This document shows positions 34,867 through 42,795 of a stretch of 64,000 nucleotides of DNA, in pieces (within the stretch, counting starts at the first letter, position 1; each line of letters starts with the position of its first letter). The position numbers and the translations under genes are program-made. Location of the stretch: contig UCKU01000009.1 in NCBI GenBank assembly GCA_900473185.1, forward strand, positions 1 through 64,000. Reading direction: 5' to 3'. Source of the DNA: Hyphomicrobiales bacterium (GTDB lineage: Bacteria; Pseudomonadota; Alphaproteobacteria; Rhizobiales; Rhizobiaceae). The notes under the pieces are model-generated. The model was given only the letters and a program-made list of their open reading frames with translations. It did not search any database and had not been told where the DNA came from.

Positions 34867-36129
34867 ATGCTGCTTGGAGCCATTGCCGACGATTTCACTG
34901 GCGCTAGCGATCTAGCCAATACCCTTGCCCGCGGCGGCATGTCGACGATGCAGTTTGTCGGCCCCGGCCGCGGCAAGGTGAATTGCGAAGCCGGTGTGGT
35001 GGCGCTGAAGACGCGCTCGATCTCGGTCGAGGATGCGGTGTTGCAATCCATGGATGCGGCCCGCTGGCTGCTGGATCAGGCCTGCGAGCAGATCTTCTTC
35101 AAATACTGCTCGACCTTCGATTCCACACGTGAAGGCAATATCGGCCCGGTGGCCGAGGCCCTGCAGCGGCTGACGGGCGCCGATGTCACCGTCTTCTGCC
35201 CGGCCTTTCCGGCGACCGGAAGGCGGGTCTTCATGGGCCACCTCTTCGTCAAGGACAAGCTGCTCAGCGAATCCGGCATGGAGAACCATCCGCTGACGCC
35301 GATGACCGATCCTGATATCCGCCGCTGGCTGCGGTACCAGACGCGCGGCAGTGTCGGCGGCATCACGCTCGATACCGTGCGCGAAGGTTCGGGCGCCATC
35401 CGCAGCCGCCTGCGCGACGAACTGACCGATGGCAATCGCCTCGTCGTCGTCGATGCCATCGAGGATGCCGATCTGATAACCATCGGTGAAGCCGTCGCCG
35501 ACCATGCGCTGGTGACCGGCGGATCGGGGCTGGCACAGGGGCTGGTGCGCAATTTCGCCAAGCTTGGCAAGCTTTCCGGTGTTCCCGCCGAAGTGCCTGT
35601 CGTTACTGGCCCGGGCGTCGTCCTCTGCGGCTCCTGCTCGCTCGCCTCGCAGAACCAGGTCGCTTGCCATCTGGAGAACCATCCAGGCCTTTCGATCGAT
35701 CCGGCAGCCATCGTGCGCGGCACCATGTCGGTGGAGCGCGCCGCCAGCTGGGTCGCCGCCAATGCGGCCGACAATCCGATCGTCTATTCCACCACCTCGC
35801 CCGATGTCGTGAGCTTCGTGCAGCAGCGCTTCGGCCGCGAAGAATCGGCAAAGATCCTTGAGGATTTCTTCGGCGGCCTTGCCAAGCGGCTCGCCGATTC
35901 CGGCACATGCCAGATCGTTGTCGGCGGCGGTGAGACCTCCGGTGCGGTCGTCGAGGCACTCGGCCTCAAGCATATGACCATTGGTGCGGAGATCGATCCC
36001 GGCGTGCCGGTTCTGGTGTCCGAGCGCGGCCGGCCGGCGCGGCCGATCGGGCTCGCGCTGAAGAGCGGCAATTTCGGCTCGCCGGATTTCTTCGCCAAGG
36101 CTCTAGACAGGATTGCAGGCCATGAATGA
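34867..36129 (+). CDS. otnK: 3-oxo-tetronate kinase OtnK
   Basis: 420 residues of the four-carbon acid sugar kinase family (DUF1537). N-terminal substrate domain: LLGAIADDFTGASDLANTLARGGM (the DDFTGA motif) and FKYCSTFDSTREGNIGPV. C-terminal nucleotide domain: VLCGSCSLASQNQV and the glycine-rich IVVGGGETSGAVVEALGL. OtnK phosphorylates 3-oxo-tetronate to the 4-phosphate. The next gene, the decarboxylase, overlaps by 8 nt. The dehydrogenase gene expected upstream survives only as a remnant, and no otnI isomerase gene is in the window. Confidence 0.92.
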   Translation: MLLGAIADDFTGASDLANTLARGGMSTMQFVGPGRGKVNCEAGVVALKTRSISVEDAVLQSMDAARWLLDQACEQIFFKYCSTFDSTREGNIGPVAEALQRLTGADVTVFCPAFPATGRRVFMGHLFVKDKLLSESGMENHPLTPMTDPDIRRWLRYQTRGSVGGITLDTVREGSGAIRSRLRDELTDGNRLVVVDAIEDADLITIGEAVADHALVTGGSGLAQGLVRNFAKLGKLSGVPAEVPVVTGPGVVLCGSCSLASQNQVACHLENHPGLSIDPAAIVRGTMSVERAASWVAANAADNPIVYSTTSPDVVSFVQQRFGREESAKILEDFFGGLAKRLADSGTCQIVVGGGETSGAVVEALGLKHMTIGAEIDPGVPVLVSERGRPARPIGLALKSGNFGSPDFFAKALDRIAGHE

Positions 36130-36757
36130 GGCAGCGCTGCGCGAAGCCATCGTCCGCTGGGGAAAATCGCTTTTCGAGCGCGGGCTTACGGCCGGCTCCT
36201 CGGGCAATATCTCGGTAAAGACCACGGACTTCTATCTCGCAACGCCGACCAATTCTTGCCTGGGCTTCCTCGATCCTGAGCGGCTTTCGAAGCTCGACAA
36301 AGACGGCAAGCACCTCTCGGGCGATGTGCCGACAAAGGAACTGCCGTTGCATTTCTCCTTCTATGAGAAGCGGCCGCAGACGGGCGCGGTGGTACATCTG
36401 CATTCCACCTATGCGACTGCCCTTTCCTGCCTTGCCGATACCGATCCCAATGACGCCATTCCGCCATTGACGCCCTATGTGGTGATGCGCGTCGGCAAGG
36501 TGCCTGTCGTGCCCTATACACGGCCGGGCTCGACTGATGTGAAGCCGCTGATTGCCGAGATCGCCGGCGAGCACAGCGCCGTGCTGCTGGAAAACCACGG
36601 GCCCATCGTGTCGGCTGCCACGCTCGATTCCGCTGTCTTCGCGATCGAAGAACTGGAAGAGGCGGCGAAGCTTTCGATCATTACGCGCGGCATGAAGGTG
36701 CGACAGCTCAATAGCGAGCAGATCGCCGACCTGGAGCAACACTTCAAGCTACGCTAG
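36122..36757 (+). CDS. otnC: 3-oxo-tetronate 4-phosphate decarboxylase OtnC
   Basis: 211 residues from the ATG at 36122. Class II aldolase fold: RGLTAGSSGNISVK (N-term signature), HLSGDVPTKELPLHFSFYEKRP with the catalytic-type Glu, the zinc ligands in VVHLHSTYATALSC (HLH) and ENHGPIVSA (H). OtnC converts 3-oxo-tetronate 4-phosphate to dihydroxyacetone phosphate and CO2. It overlaps otnK by 8 nt. Its stop shares CTAG with the stop of the convergent nuclease gene. Confidence 0.92.
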   Translation: MNEAALREAIVRWGKSLFERGLTAGSSGNISVKTTDFYLATPTNSCLGFLDPERLSKLDKDGKHLSGDVPTKELPLHFSFYEKRPQTGAVVHLHSTYATALSCLADTDPNDAIPPLTPYVVMRVGKVPVVPYTRPGSTDVKPLIAEIAGEHSAVLLENHGPIVSAATLDSAVFAIEELEEAAKLSIITRGMKVRQLNSEQIADLEQHFKLR

Positions 36758-37563
36758 GTAAGGTCAATCAAGAGAGTCCGGTGATCGGAAACTTCGGGAG
36801 CCTCCACCACCTCGAAGCGCTCCACCACCACCTCCGGCGTCACCAGCATATAATCAGCAAAGCGTCCATCCTTCGGATAGAGCGAGGTGCGGGTATCGGT
36901 AAAACCCCTGCCGGTGACGAGATCGTTGAGGCCGAGGCGGCCAAGCTTTTCGAAGGTTATGCTGTCAGGCAGCACGTTGAAATCGCCGCAGACGACCAGG
37001 CGTTCATCACCCGGCCAGACGCGTTCGATCAGCTCGACGAGCGCATCCGCCTGTGCATGCCGGGCTGGAATATCGCCCTTGCCGGCGGGATCACGCAGGC
37101 CGTGGAGCTGGGCGATGGTGACGGAAAAGCCGCCGGCATAATTGAACAGGCGAATGCAATGGGCATTGCGCGAACGCGGATGCTCGCCCCAGCCATTGGA
37201 CGAGAAACTGCCATGGATGAAGTCCACCGCTTGGCCGATTACCGCATGCGACTTGCGTACGAAGGTGGCGATGCCGAATTCGGTCGGGAAGACCGCCTCG
37301 CCGTGAAAGAGATGCCCCCGCGCGAATGGACAGAAGAAGCCGTCATGATCAGGGAGAACGGCGGCAATCTCGTCATAGAGGTGGGCGCGCTGCGGCAGCA
37401 CGACACTGCCGTCGCGATATTCCAGCCATCCCGGCGTATCGGTTGCGGACCGGACCACCTCCTGCAGGCAGAAGACGTCGGCCTCCACATTTGCCAGATA
37501 GTCGATCAGCGGCGCGTGGATGCTGCCGCCCCAGGCATTCAATGAAATGATACGCAAAGCCAT
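36754..37563 (-). CDS. Endonuclease/exonuclease/phosphatase family protein
   Basis: 269 residues. EEP fold signatures: LRIISLNAWGGSIHAPLIDYL (Asn), ADVFCLQEVVRSA (metal Glu of LQEV), VVCGDFNVLPDSITFEKL (GDFN) and the C-terminal VSDHRTLLIDLT (SDH). All the metal and catalytic positions of the family are present. It could act on nucleic acid, phospholipid or inositol phosphate; no signal peptide is visible. It converges on otnC. Confidence 0.88.
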   Translation of the reverse strand: MALRIISLNAWGGSIHAPLIDYLANVEADVFCLQEVVRSATDTPGWLEYRDGSVVLPQRAHLYDEIAAVLPDHDGFFCPFARGHLFHGEAVFPTEFGIATFVRKSHAVIGQAVDFIHGSFSSNGWGEHPRSRNAHCIRLFNYAGGFSVTIAQLHGLRDPAGKGDIPARHAQADALVELIERVWPGDERLVVCGDFNVLPDSITFEKLGRLGLNDLVTGRGFTDTRTSLYPKDGRFADYMLVTPEVVVERFEVVEAPEVSDHRTLLIDLT

Positions 37564-37633
37564 GCGAGCTCCCTCTTCGTCGAGAGACTAGCAGATTCGC
37601 ATGGGGATCGATCCCTCGGGCGGCAGCGTCCGA

Positions 37634-38548
37634 TCAGCGATATCCAGTGTCATCCGCCGGCTTGCCGGGTTCCTGCACCTCGGCGAGGTAACGCCAGCAA
37701 TCCGGCCGGGTGCCGTCGAGATCGGTGAAACCGTAGGCATCGGCCAGCTGAAAGCTTGAGAGCGACTGGCCGTTCCATCTGTTGCGGTCGGGATCGGCGG
37801 CGAGTGCGGCAACTGCCCGACCGGTGAAACGCGGCGTTTCCGAGATGACGAAATGCGGCTGGACTTTTGTGCCGTCGCGCCAATTTTCTTCCTTAACCCC
37901 ATAAATTTCCAGCATCATTTCCGAGCGCATCCAGCCGGGCGAGAGCGAGACGGCAGTGGCACCATGGGGCGCGAGATCCTTGGCGTGCGCCCAGGCCATG
38001 CGGTTCGTGCCCGTCTTGACGAGGTCGTAGTAGGGGCAGAGGCGGTAGTGGGTGGCGTTGTAGTCCGCCGTGCCGTCGGTCATCTCCACCAGCAATCCGC
38101 CCGGCCGCTCGATCATCAGTGCCAGCGCGTAATGGGCGGTGATGAAATGGGTGTCGATGGCAAGCCGCAGCATGCGCAGGCCCTTGTCGAGGGAATGCTC
38201 CCAGACCGGCTTGTTCCATTCCGTCAGATGCTCGCCGCCCCAGATATCGTTGACGAGGATATCGAGCCTGCCCTCCTCCGCGCGGACGCGGGCAACCAGC
38301 GCTTCGACTTGCTCCGGCACCAGATGATCCACCTGCACGGCGATGCCACGCCCGCCCGCCGCGCTCACCAGCTCGGCGGTTTCCTCGATGGTCTCAGGCC
38401 GGCCATATTCGGATTGCTGCGTGCGGGTCGTGCGGCCTGTCACATAGACGGTCGCGCCTGCCGCGCCCAGTTCCACCGCAATGCCGCGGCCGGCACCGCG
38501 CGTTCCGCCGGCAACAAGCGCCACCTTTCCCTTCAAGTTCGCTGTCAC
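37634..38548 (-). CDS. SDR family oxidoreductase
   Basis: 304 residues from the GTG at 38546-38548, which follows GGGGAGGAC; the open frame upstream runs through the TetR operator and is not credible. NAD(P) motif VALVAGGTRGAGRGIAVEL (GGxxGxG), then NDIWGGEHL in place of NNAG, and YYDLVKTGTNRMAWA containing the YxxxK catalytic pair. The DIWGGE variant is characteristic of an uncharacterised SDR subgroup. A TetR gene diverges from it 102 bp away with a palindromic operator between. Confidence 0.87.
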   Translation of the reverse strand: MTANLKGKVALVAGGTRGAGRGIAVELGAAGATVYVTGRTTRTQQSEYGRPETIEETAELVSAAGGRGIAVQVDHLVPEQVEALVARVRAEEGRLDILVNDIWGGEHLTEWNKPVWEHSLDKGLRMLRLAIDTHFITAHYALALMIERPGGLLVEMTDGTADYNATHYRLCPYYDLVKTGTNRMAWAHAKDLAPHGATAVSLSPGWMRSEMMLEIYGVKEENWRDGTKVQPHFVISETPRFTGRAVAALAADPDRNRWNGQSLSSFQLADAYGFTDLDGTRPDCWRYLAEVQEPGKPADDTGYR

Positions 38549-38605
38549 TTCACTGTCCTCCCCGCTAGAAACAACTAACCGGCCTGGTCGGCTCACTTGT
38601 ATATA

Positions 38606-38619
38606 AACGAACGTTCGTT
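38606..38619. promoter_or_regulatory. Palindromic TetR operator
   Basis: AACGAACGTTCGTT is a perfect 14-bp palindrome, extended by near-symmetric ATA/CAT flanks, between the divergent SDR and TetR genes. It is 31 bp before the TetR start codon, so it likely controls both directions. Confidence 0.7.
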
Positions 38620-38650
38620 CATAAATATGGCGAACGCAAGAGGAAATTTC

Positions 38651-39220
38651 ATGCCGCGTCCGCGCACGCTTTCCGATGAACAGCTGCTTTCGATGGTTCT
38701 CGATGTGATCCGGTCCGAGGGGCCGGATGCGGCGACCTTTGCGGCGGTCTCGAAGGCGAGCGGCCTCTCCGGCTCGACGCTGGTGCAGCGCTTCGCCACC
38801 AAAGCCGGCATGCTGCGCGCCGCCCTGCTGCATGCCTGGGACCGGCTGGATGCGGAAACGGCGCGGCTTGCTGAACTTGTGGCGAAGACGCCGGAGGGTG
38901 GCATCGCGCTACTGACCGGCCTCTCCCAGGACTATGGCGATAATCCCGCCTCCTATGCGGAAGGCCTGCTTCTGCTGCGCGAGGATTTCCGCGATCCGGT
39001 GCTGCGCGCCCGTGGCGCGGCCTGGGGTGCTGCCCTGACGGCAGCGATGGCCGAGCGTTTCGGGGGACAGGGGCAAGCGCAGACCATAGCCCGGCTGATG
39101 CTCTCGCAATGGCAGGGATCGCTGCTCTGGTGGGGTTTCTCGTCGGAGGGAGCTGTGGCCGACTACGTCGAGCGGGAACTGCGGCTCTTTCTTGCCGCCC
39201 TTGAGCCCAAATTAAACTAG
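38651..39220 (+). CDS. TetR/AcrR family regulator
   Basis: 189 residues from the ATG at 38651, preceded by AGAGGAAATTTC. DNA-binding domain: LSDEQLLSMVLDVIRSEGPDAATFAAVSKASGLSGSTLVQRFATKAGMLRAALL. Recognition helix STLVQRF. The ligand-binding half is helical and ends LRLFLAALEPKLN. It is adjacent to the divergent SDR gene and to the perfect AACGAACGTTCGTT palindrome. It is probably a repressor of the SDR and of itself; inducer unknown. Confidence 0.88.
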   Translation: MPRPRTLSDEQLLSMVLDVIRSEGPDAATFAAVSKASGLSGSTLVQRFATKAGMLRAALLHAWDRLDAETARLAELVAKTPEGGIALLTGLSQDYGDNPASYAEGLLLLREDFRDPVLRARGAAWGAALTAAMAERFGGQGQAQTIARLMLSQWQGSLLWWGFSSEGAVADYVERELRLFLAALEPKLN

Positions 39221-39317
39221 GGTCTCCTGCGAGTTCTTATCGTTTGTGGAGGGACAAAGGCCCACGCTATCGACCGTGTATCGGCCATATTGCCGGATGC
39301 ACAGAGAGGAACCGCTA

Positions 39318-40475
39318 GTGAATATGAGACACTGCCTCATCGCCCTTGCCTTGTCGGCGAGCCCGCTCCATGCAGCAGACATGACGGACAAAGCGTTCCA
39401 GGAGATGGTCGATCGCGTTTTTCAGCCGGTGATTAGGGAATACGACATCCCGGGACTGGCCGTCGGCGTGACGATCAACGGCTCGGAATTCTATTACACC
39501 TATGGTGAAGCCTCGCGCGAGACGAAAGCGCCCGTTACCAGCGACACGATCTTCGAGCTCGGCTCCGTCAGCAAAATTTTTAATGTCACGCTTGCCACAC
39601 TTGCCGAACAGCGCGGCCTGTTGTCGATGGACCAGCCGGTTTCGACCTACCTGCCGGAGCTCAAGGGCAGCGCCTTCGATAAGATCACCCTCGTCAATCT
39701 AGCCACCCATACGTCGGGCGGCCTGCCGCTGCAGGTGCCAGACAGCGTGACTGACGATGCCGAGCTGATGACCTATCTGAAGAGCTGGAAGCCGGCCTAT
39801 AAGGCGGGCACCATGCGCTCCTATTCCAATGTCAGCATCGGCCTTCTCGGGCGGATCTCCGGTGAGCGTTTTGGCGGCACTTACAGGCGGGCGGCCGAAG
39901 GCGAGTTGTTTCCCGCCCTCGGTCTCAAGAGCACCTTCATCGCGGTTCCGCCTGATGTCATGGATCGCTACGCCTTCGGTTATTCCAAGGCCAACAAGCC
40001 GGTCCGCGTCGGACCCGGCGTCCTTGACGACGAGGCCTACGGCATCAAGGCCACGGCCCGCGACATGGTGCATCTGCTGGAGCTCAATTTGAGGCCGGAT
40101 GCTCTGGCACCCGAATTCAAGGCCGCAATCGAGAAGACGCATATGGGCTATTTCGATACGGCCCATTGCACGCAGGACATGGTCTGGGAGCAATATGCCT
40201 GGCCCGTGGCGCTCAAGAAGCTTCTCGACGGCAACTCGACCAAGATGAGTCTGGAAAGCCAGCCGGTCAAACAGCGGGCGAAGCCGCTTGCGCCGCAAAG
40301 CGCGGTGCTGATGAACAAGACCGGATCAACGAACGGCTTCGGCGCCTATGTCGTGCTGGTGCCGAAGGCGCATATCGGGCTGACCGTGCTGGCGAACCGG
40401 AACTATCCGAACCCGGTACGCGCCGAAGCGGGGCTGAAGCTCATCCAGGCGCTGGAGGCACACACAGCGAAATAG
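39318..40475 (+). CDS. ampC: Class C (AmpC) beta-lactamase
   Basis: 385 residues from the GTG at 39318, with AGAGGAA 6 nt upstream. A 19-residue signal peptide (MNMRHCLIALALSASPLHA) precedes the mature enzyme. The active-site motifs fall exactly at class C mature numbering: Ser64-Val-Ser-Lys67 (SVSK, precursor 83-86), Tyr150-Ser-Asn (YSN, 169-171) and Lys315-Thr-Gly (KTG, 334-336). It hydrolyses cephalosporins in the periplasm. No ampR-type regulator lies next to it; the neighbours are a TetR gene and an MscS gene. The allele type cannot be named from sequence alone. Confidence 0.93.
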   Translation: MNMRHCLIALALSASPLHAADMTDKAFQEMVDRVFQPVIREYDIPGLAVGVTINGSEFYYTYGEASRETKAPVTSDTIFELGSVSKIFNVTLATLAEQRGLLSMDQPVSTYLPELKGSAFDKITLVNLATHTSGGLPLQVPDSVTDDAELMTYLKSWKPAYKAGTMRSYSNVSIGLLGRISGERFGGTYRRAAEGELFPALGLKSTFIAVPPDVMDRYAFGYSKANKPVRVGPGVLDDEAYGIKATARDMVHLLELNLRPDALAPEFKAAIEKTHMGYFDTAHCTQDMVWEQYAWPVALKKLLDGNSTKMSLESQPVKQRAKPLAPQSAVLMNKTGSTNGFGAYVVLVPKAHIGLTVLANRNYPNPVRAEAGLKLIQALEAHTAK

Positions 40476-40485
40476 CCGTCAGGCG

Positions 40486-40513
40486 GCCGGTCGCAGCAAA
40501 GGTTGCGACCGGC
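40486..40513 (+). terminator. Stem-loop after ampC
   Basis: GCCGGTCGCA pairs with TGCGACCGGC (10 bp, loop GCAAAGGT), 10 bp beyond the ampC stop codon. No U-tract follows, so termination efficiency is uncertain. Confidence 0.5.
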
Positions 40514-40601
40514 GCCAGTGTTCTCCCTATCCATTCGTGTCGGAGGACAGGTCTCCCTCATCCGTGATATAGCGGCCGAAGCCCCAATCAGGATGGAATG
40601 C

Positions 40602-42110
40602 ATGTCATCGCATATGCTGGCAGATCCGCTGTTTCAGTTTGTCGTTCTCGTTCTGCTCAGCGCCGTGGCACGGGTTATCTACGGGCGAAATCCGACCTTC
40701 CGGCTGATTGCCAATATCGTCTTCTTCGCGCTGCTGACGCTGCTGCTCGTGGAGCACGAGATTGCGCCCTATACGTCTGACATGGGCGACGCCACGGATC
40801 TTTTCCGGCGCGTTTTCGTCGGTGTCGCCAAGGCCGTCTGGTGGATAGGCGGCGCGATGGTGCTGGCAAGCTCGGTGCGGCTCTTCCTGATTTTTGAGCG
40901 CAAACCGCGCGAGGGGCGCCTACTGCAGGATCTCGTCGTCGCCATCATCTATCTCGGCGCCGGGCTTTCGGTCGTGGCTTACGTCTTCGGCGTGCCGATC
41001 GGCACGCTGATTGCTACATCGGGTGTCTTCGCCATCGTGCTCGGCCTTGCGCTGCAGAGCACGCTGAACGACGTCTTCTCGGGCATCGCGCTCAATCTCG
41101 GCCGGCACTATAGCGTCGGCGACTGGATCGTCCTCGACGACGGCGTGCAGGGCCGCGTGGTGGAGACGAACTGGCGTTCGACCCATCTCCTGAACGGCAC
41201 GAACGACCTCGTCATCGTTCCCAATAGCGCGCTCGCCAAGGCGCGGCTGACGAACCTGACGAGCCCTGAAGAAGCTCATGGCGTCTCGCTGAAGATCCGG
41301 GTTGTTCCCTCGATCCCGCCGGCGACTATCGAAGAGACGATGCGCACGGTGCTTTTGAGCAGCAACGCCATTCTGAAATCCCCTACCCCTGTTGTCAGCG
41401 TCACGGGGCTCGACAGCAATGCCATCGAATTCGAACTCTCCTTCCGCGTCTCCGGACTGGGCGAAGCGACCGCTGCCCGGAACGAAGTCTACGATCTCGT
41501 CTATCGTCACGCCAAGGCGGCAGGCCTGCAGCTTGCGCCGCCGGCCGGCTCCCCGGTTCCCCCGGTTGCCGATCCGCTGGAAGCGGCCGGAAAGCACCCG
41601 AATTCGGCCTGGCGGCTGCTGAACGCCATCCCGCTCTTCTCAACGCTGACCGAAGACGAAAAGGAGTCGCTCGCGGCCGACATGAAACGGCTGAACTTCC
41701 GCAAGGATGCGCTGATCGCGACGCAGGATACCTCGCTGACCTCCCTGATGATCGTGCGGCGCGGCGTTGCCGTCGTGGAGCGGATCGAGGGCAACGAGAT
41801 CATCGAGCTCGCCAGAATTGCGCCCGGCGATCTGTTCGGGGAACGCGGCGTGCTGATGGGTGCGCTCGAGCCGGCCAATATCCGCGCGCTCACATCCGTC
41901 ATCGTCTATGAAATCGCCAAGGACCATCTCGCTGCGATCATGCAGGAGCGGCCGGCACTTGCCGAAGAGCTGGGACTGCTGCTGTCGCGCCGGATCGAAT
42001 CCGAGAAACATCACTTCAGCGCCGGCGTATCAGCTGAGGGCAGCCACCCCACGACGCTGACGACGCGCATCCGGCATCTGTTCCAGATTCCCCATAGCAC
42101 CTGGTCGTAG
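40602..42110 (+). CDS. MscS-type mechanosensitive channel with cyclic-nucleotide-binding domain
   Basis: 502 residues from the ATG at 40602, after CAGGATGG. Four to five membrane helices occupy about 1-160. The MscS pore helix and beta domain follow: LIATSGVFAIVLGLALQSTLNDVFSGIALN, then YSVGDWIVLDDGVQGRVVETNWRSTHLL and VIVPNSALAKARLTN. The C-terminal ~140 residues are a cNMP domain: FRKDALIATQDTSLTSLMIVRRGVAVVER and IAPGDLFGERGVLMG (FGERG phosphate-binding cassette). This combination is known in bCNG/MscS-CNB channels, where the nucleotide may gate an osmotic channel. Confidence 0.9.
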   Translation: MSSHMLADPLFQFVVLVLLSAVARVIYGRNPTFRLIANIVFFALLTLLLVEHEIAPYTSDMGDATDLFRRVFVGVAKAVWWIGGAMVLASSVRLFLIFERKPREGRLLQDLVVAIIYLGAGLSVVAYVFGVPIGTLIATSGVFAIVLGLALQSTLNDVFSGIALNLGRHYSVGDWIVLDDGVQGRVVETNWRSTHLLNGTNDLVIVPNSALAKARLTNLTSPEEAHGVSLKIRVVPSIPPATIEETMRTVLLSSNAILKSPTPVVSVTGLDSNAIEFELSFRVSGLGEATAARNEVYDLVYRHAKAAGLQLAPPAGSPVPPVADPLEAAGKHPNSAWRLLNAIPLFSTLTEDEKESLAADMKRLNFRKDALIATQDTSLTSLMIVRRGVAVVERIEGNEIIELARIAPGDLFGERGVLMGALEPANIRALTSVIVYEIAKDHLAAIMQERPALAEELGLLLSRRIESEKHHFSAGVSAEGSHPTTLTTRIRHLFQIPHSTWS

Positions 42111-42113
42111 CGG

Positions 42114-42608
42114 TCAGCCGGCCTTTTCCTCGGCTTCCCGGTTTTTTTCGGCGTCCTCTCCAACCGTCAGCGGCCAGTCGACGACATAGTCCTCGAAATC
42201 ATCGACATCGACGTCGTTTTCGCTGATGGTGCGGCCGCGGGCCGAGATACCGGCAGCGTGGACGGTTTCCGGATCTCCTGATACCAGCGGGTGCCACCAG
42301 TAGAGATCGCGGCCCTCATTGATGAGGCGATAACCGCAGGTCGGCGGCAGCCATGCGATCTCGGAGACATTCTCCTTGGTGAGCTGAACGCAATCAGGCA
42401 CGAAATCCCAGCGGTTCGGATAGCTGGAACATTGACAGCTCTCGCTGTCGAGCAGCTTGCAGCGGACCGAGGTGAAATAGACGTCGCCGCTATCCCATTC
42501 CTCGATCTTGTTGAGGCAACAGAGGCCGCAGCCGTCGCAGAGGCTTTCCCACTCCTCGGCATTCATTTCGGCAAGCGTCTTGCGCTTCCAGAAGGGCAGA
42601 TCGTTCAT
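42114..42608 (-). CDS. YcgN family cysteine-cluster protein (UPF0260)
   Basis: 164 residues. Cysteine cluster: [44 protein letters not shown] and [10 protein letters not shown]. This CxxCxxCC arrangement with later Cys residues matches the UPF0260/YcgN-YkgJ family that binds zinc or an iron-sulfur cluster; function unknown. Further stretches [25 protein letters not shown] are highly conserved in the family. It ends 3 bp from the MscS gene's stop (convergent). The start ATG at 42606-42608 was chosen by family length. Confidence 0.88.
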   Translation of the reverse strand: MNDLPFWKRKTLAEMNAEEWESLCDGCGLCCLNKIEEWDSGDVYFTSVRCKLLDSESCQCSSYPNRWDFVPDCVQLTKENVSEIAWLPPTCGYRLINEGRDLYWWHPLVSGDPETVHAAGISARGRTISENDVDVDDFEDYVVDWPLTVGEDAEKNREAEEKAG

Positions 42609-42795
42609 CGTTCGTTTCTTGCAACAGCCGCCCGCAAATTCACGTGACGACCGTTCAACTCTCTTGTTCTTGTGCGCAAAATCAACCAATCATTCAACAT
42701 GCTCCGGCTATCCGGAGAGTTGCGGCCCCTTTCAGGCCCCGCTCCTGCGTCCGGGTTTCACGGCCGCCGAGCGTGCTCAGGCGGGAATATAGGAC

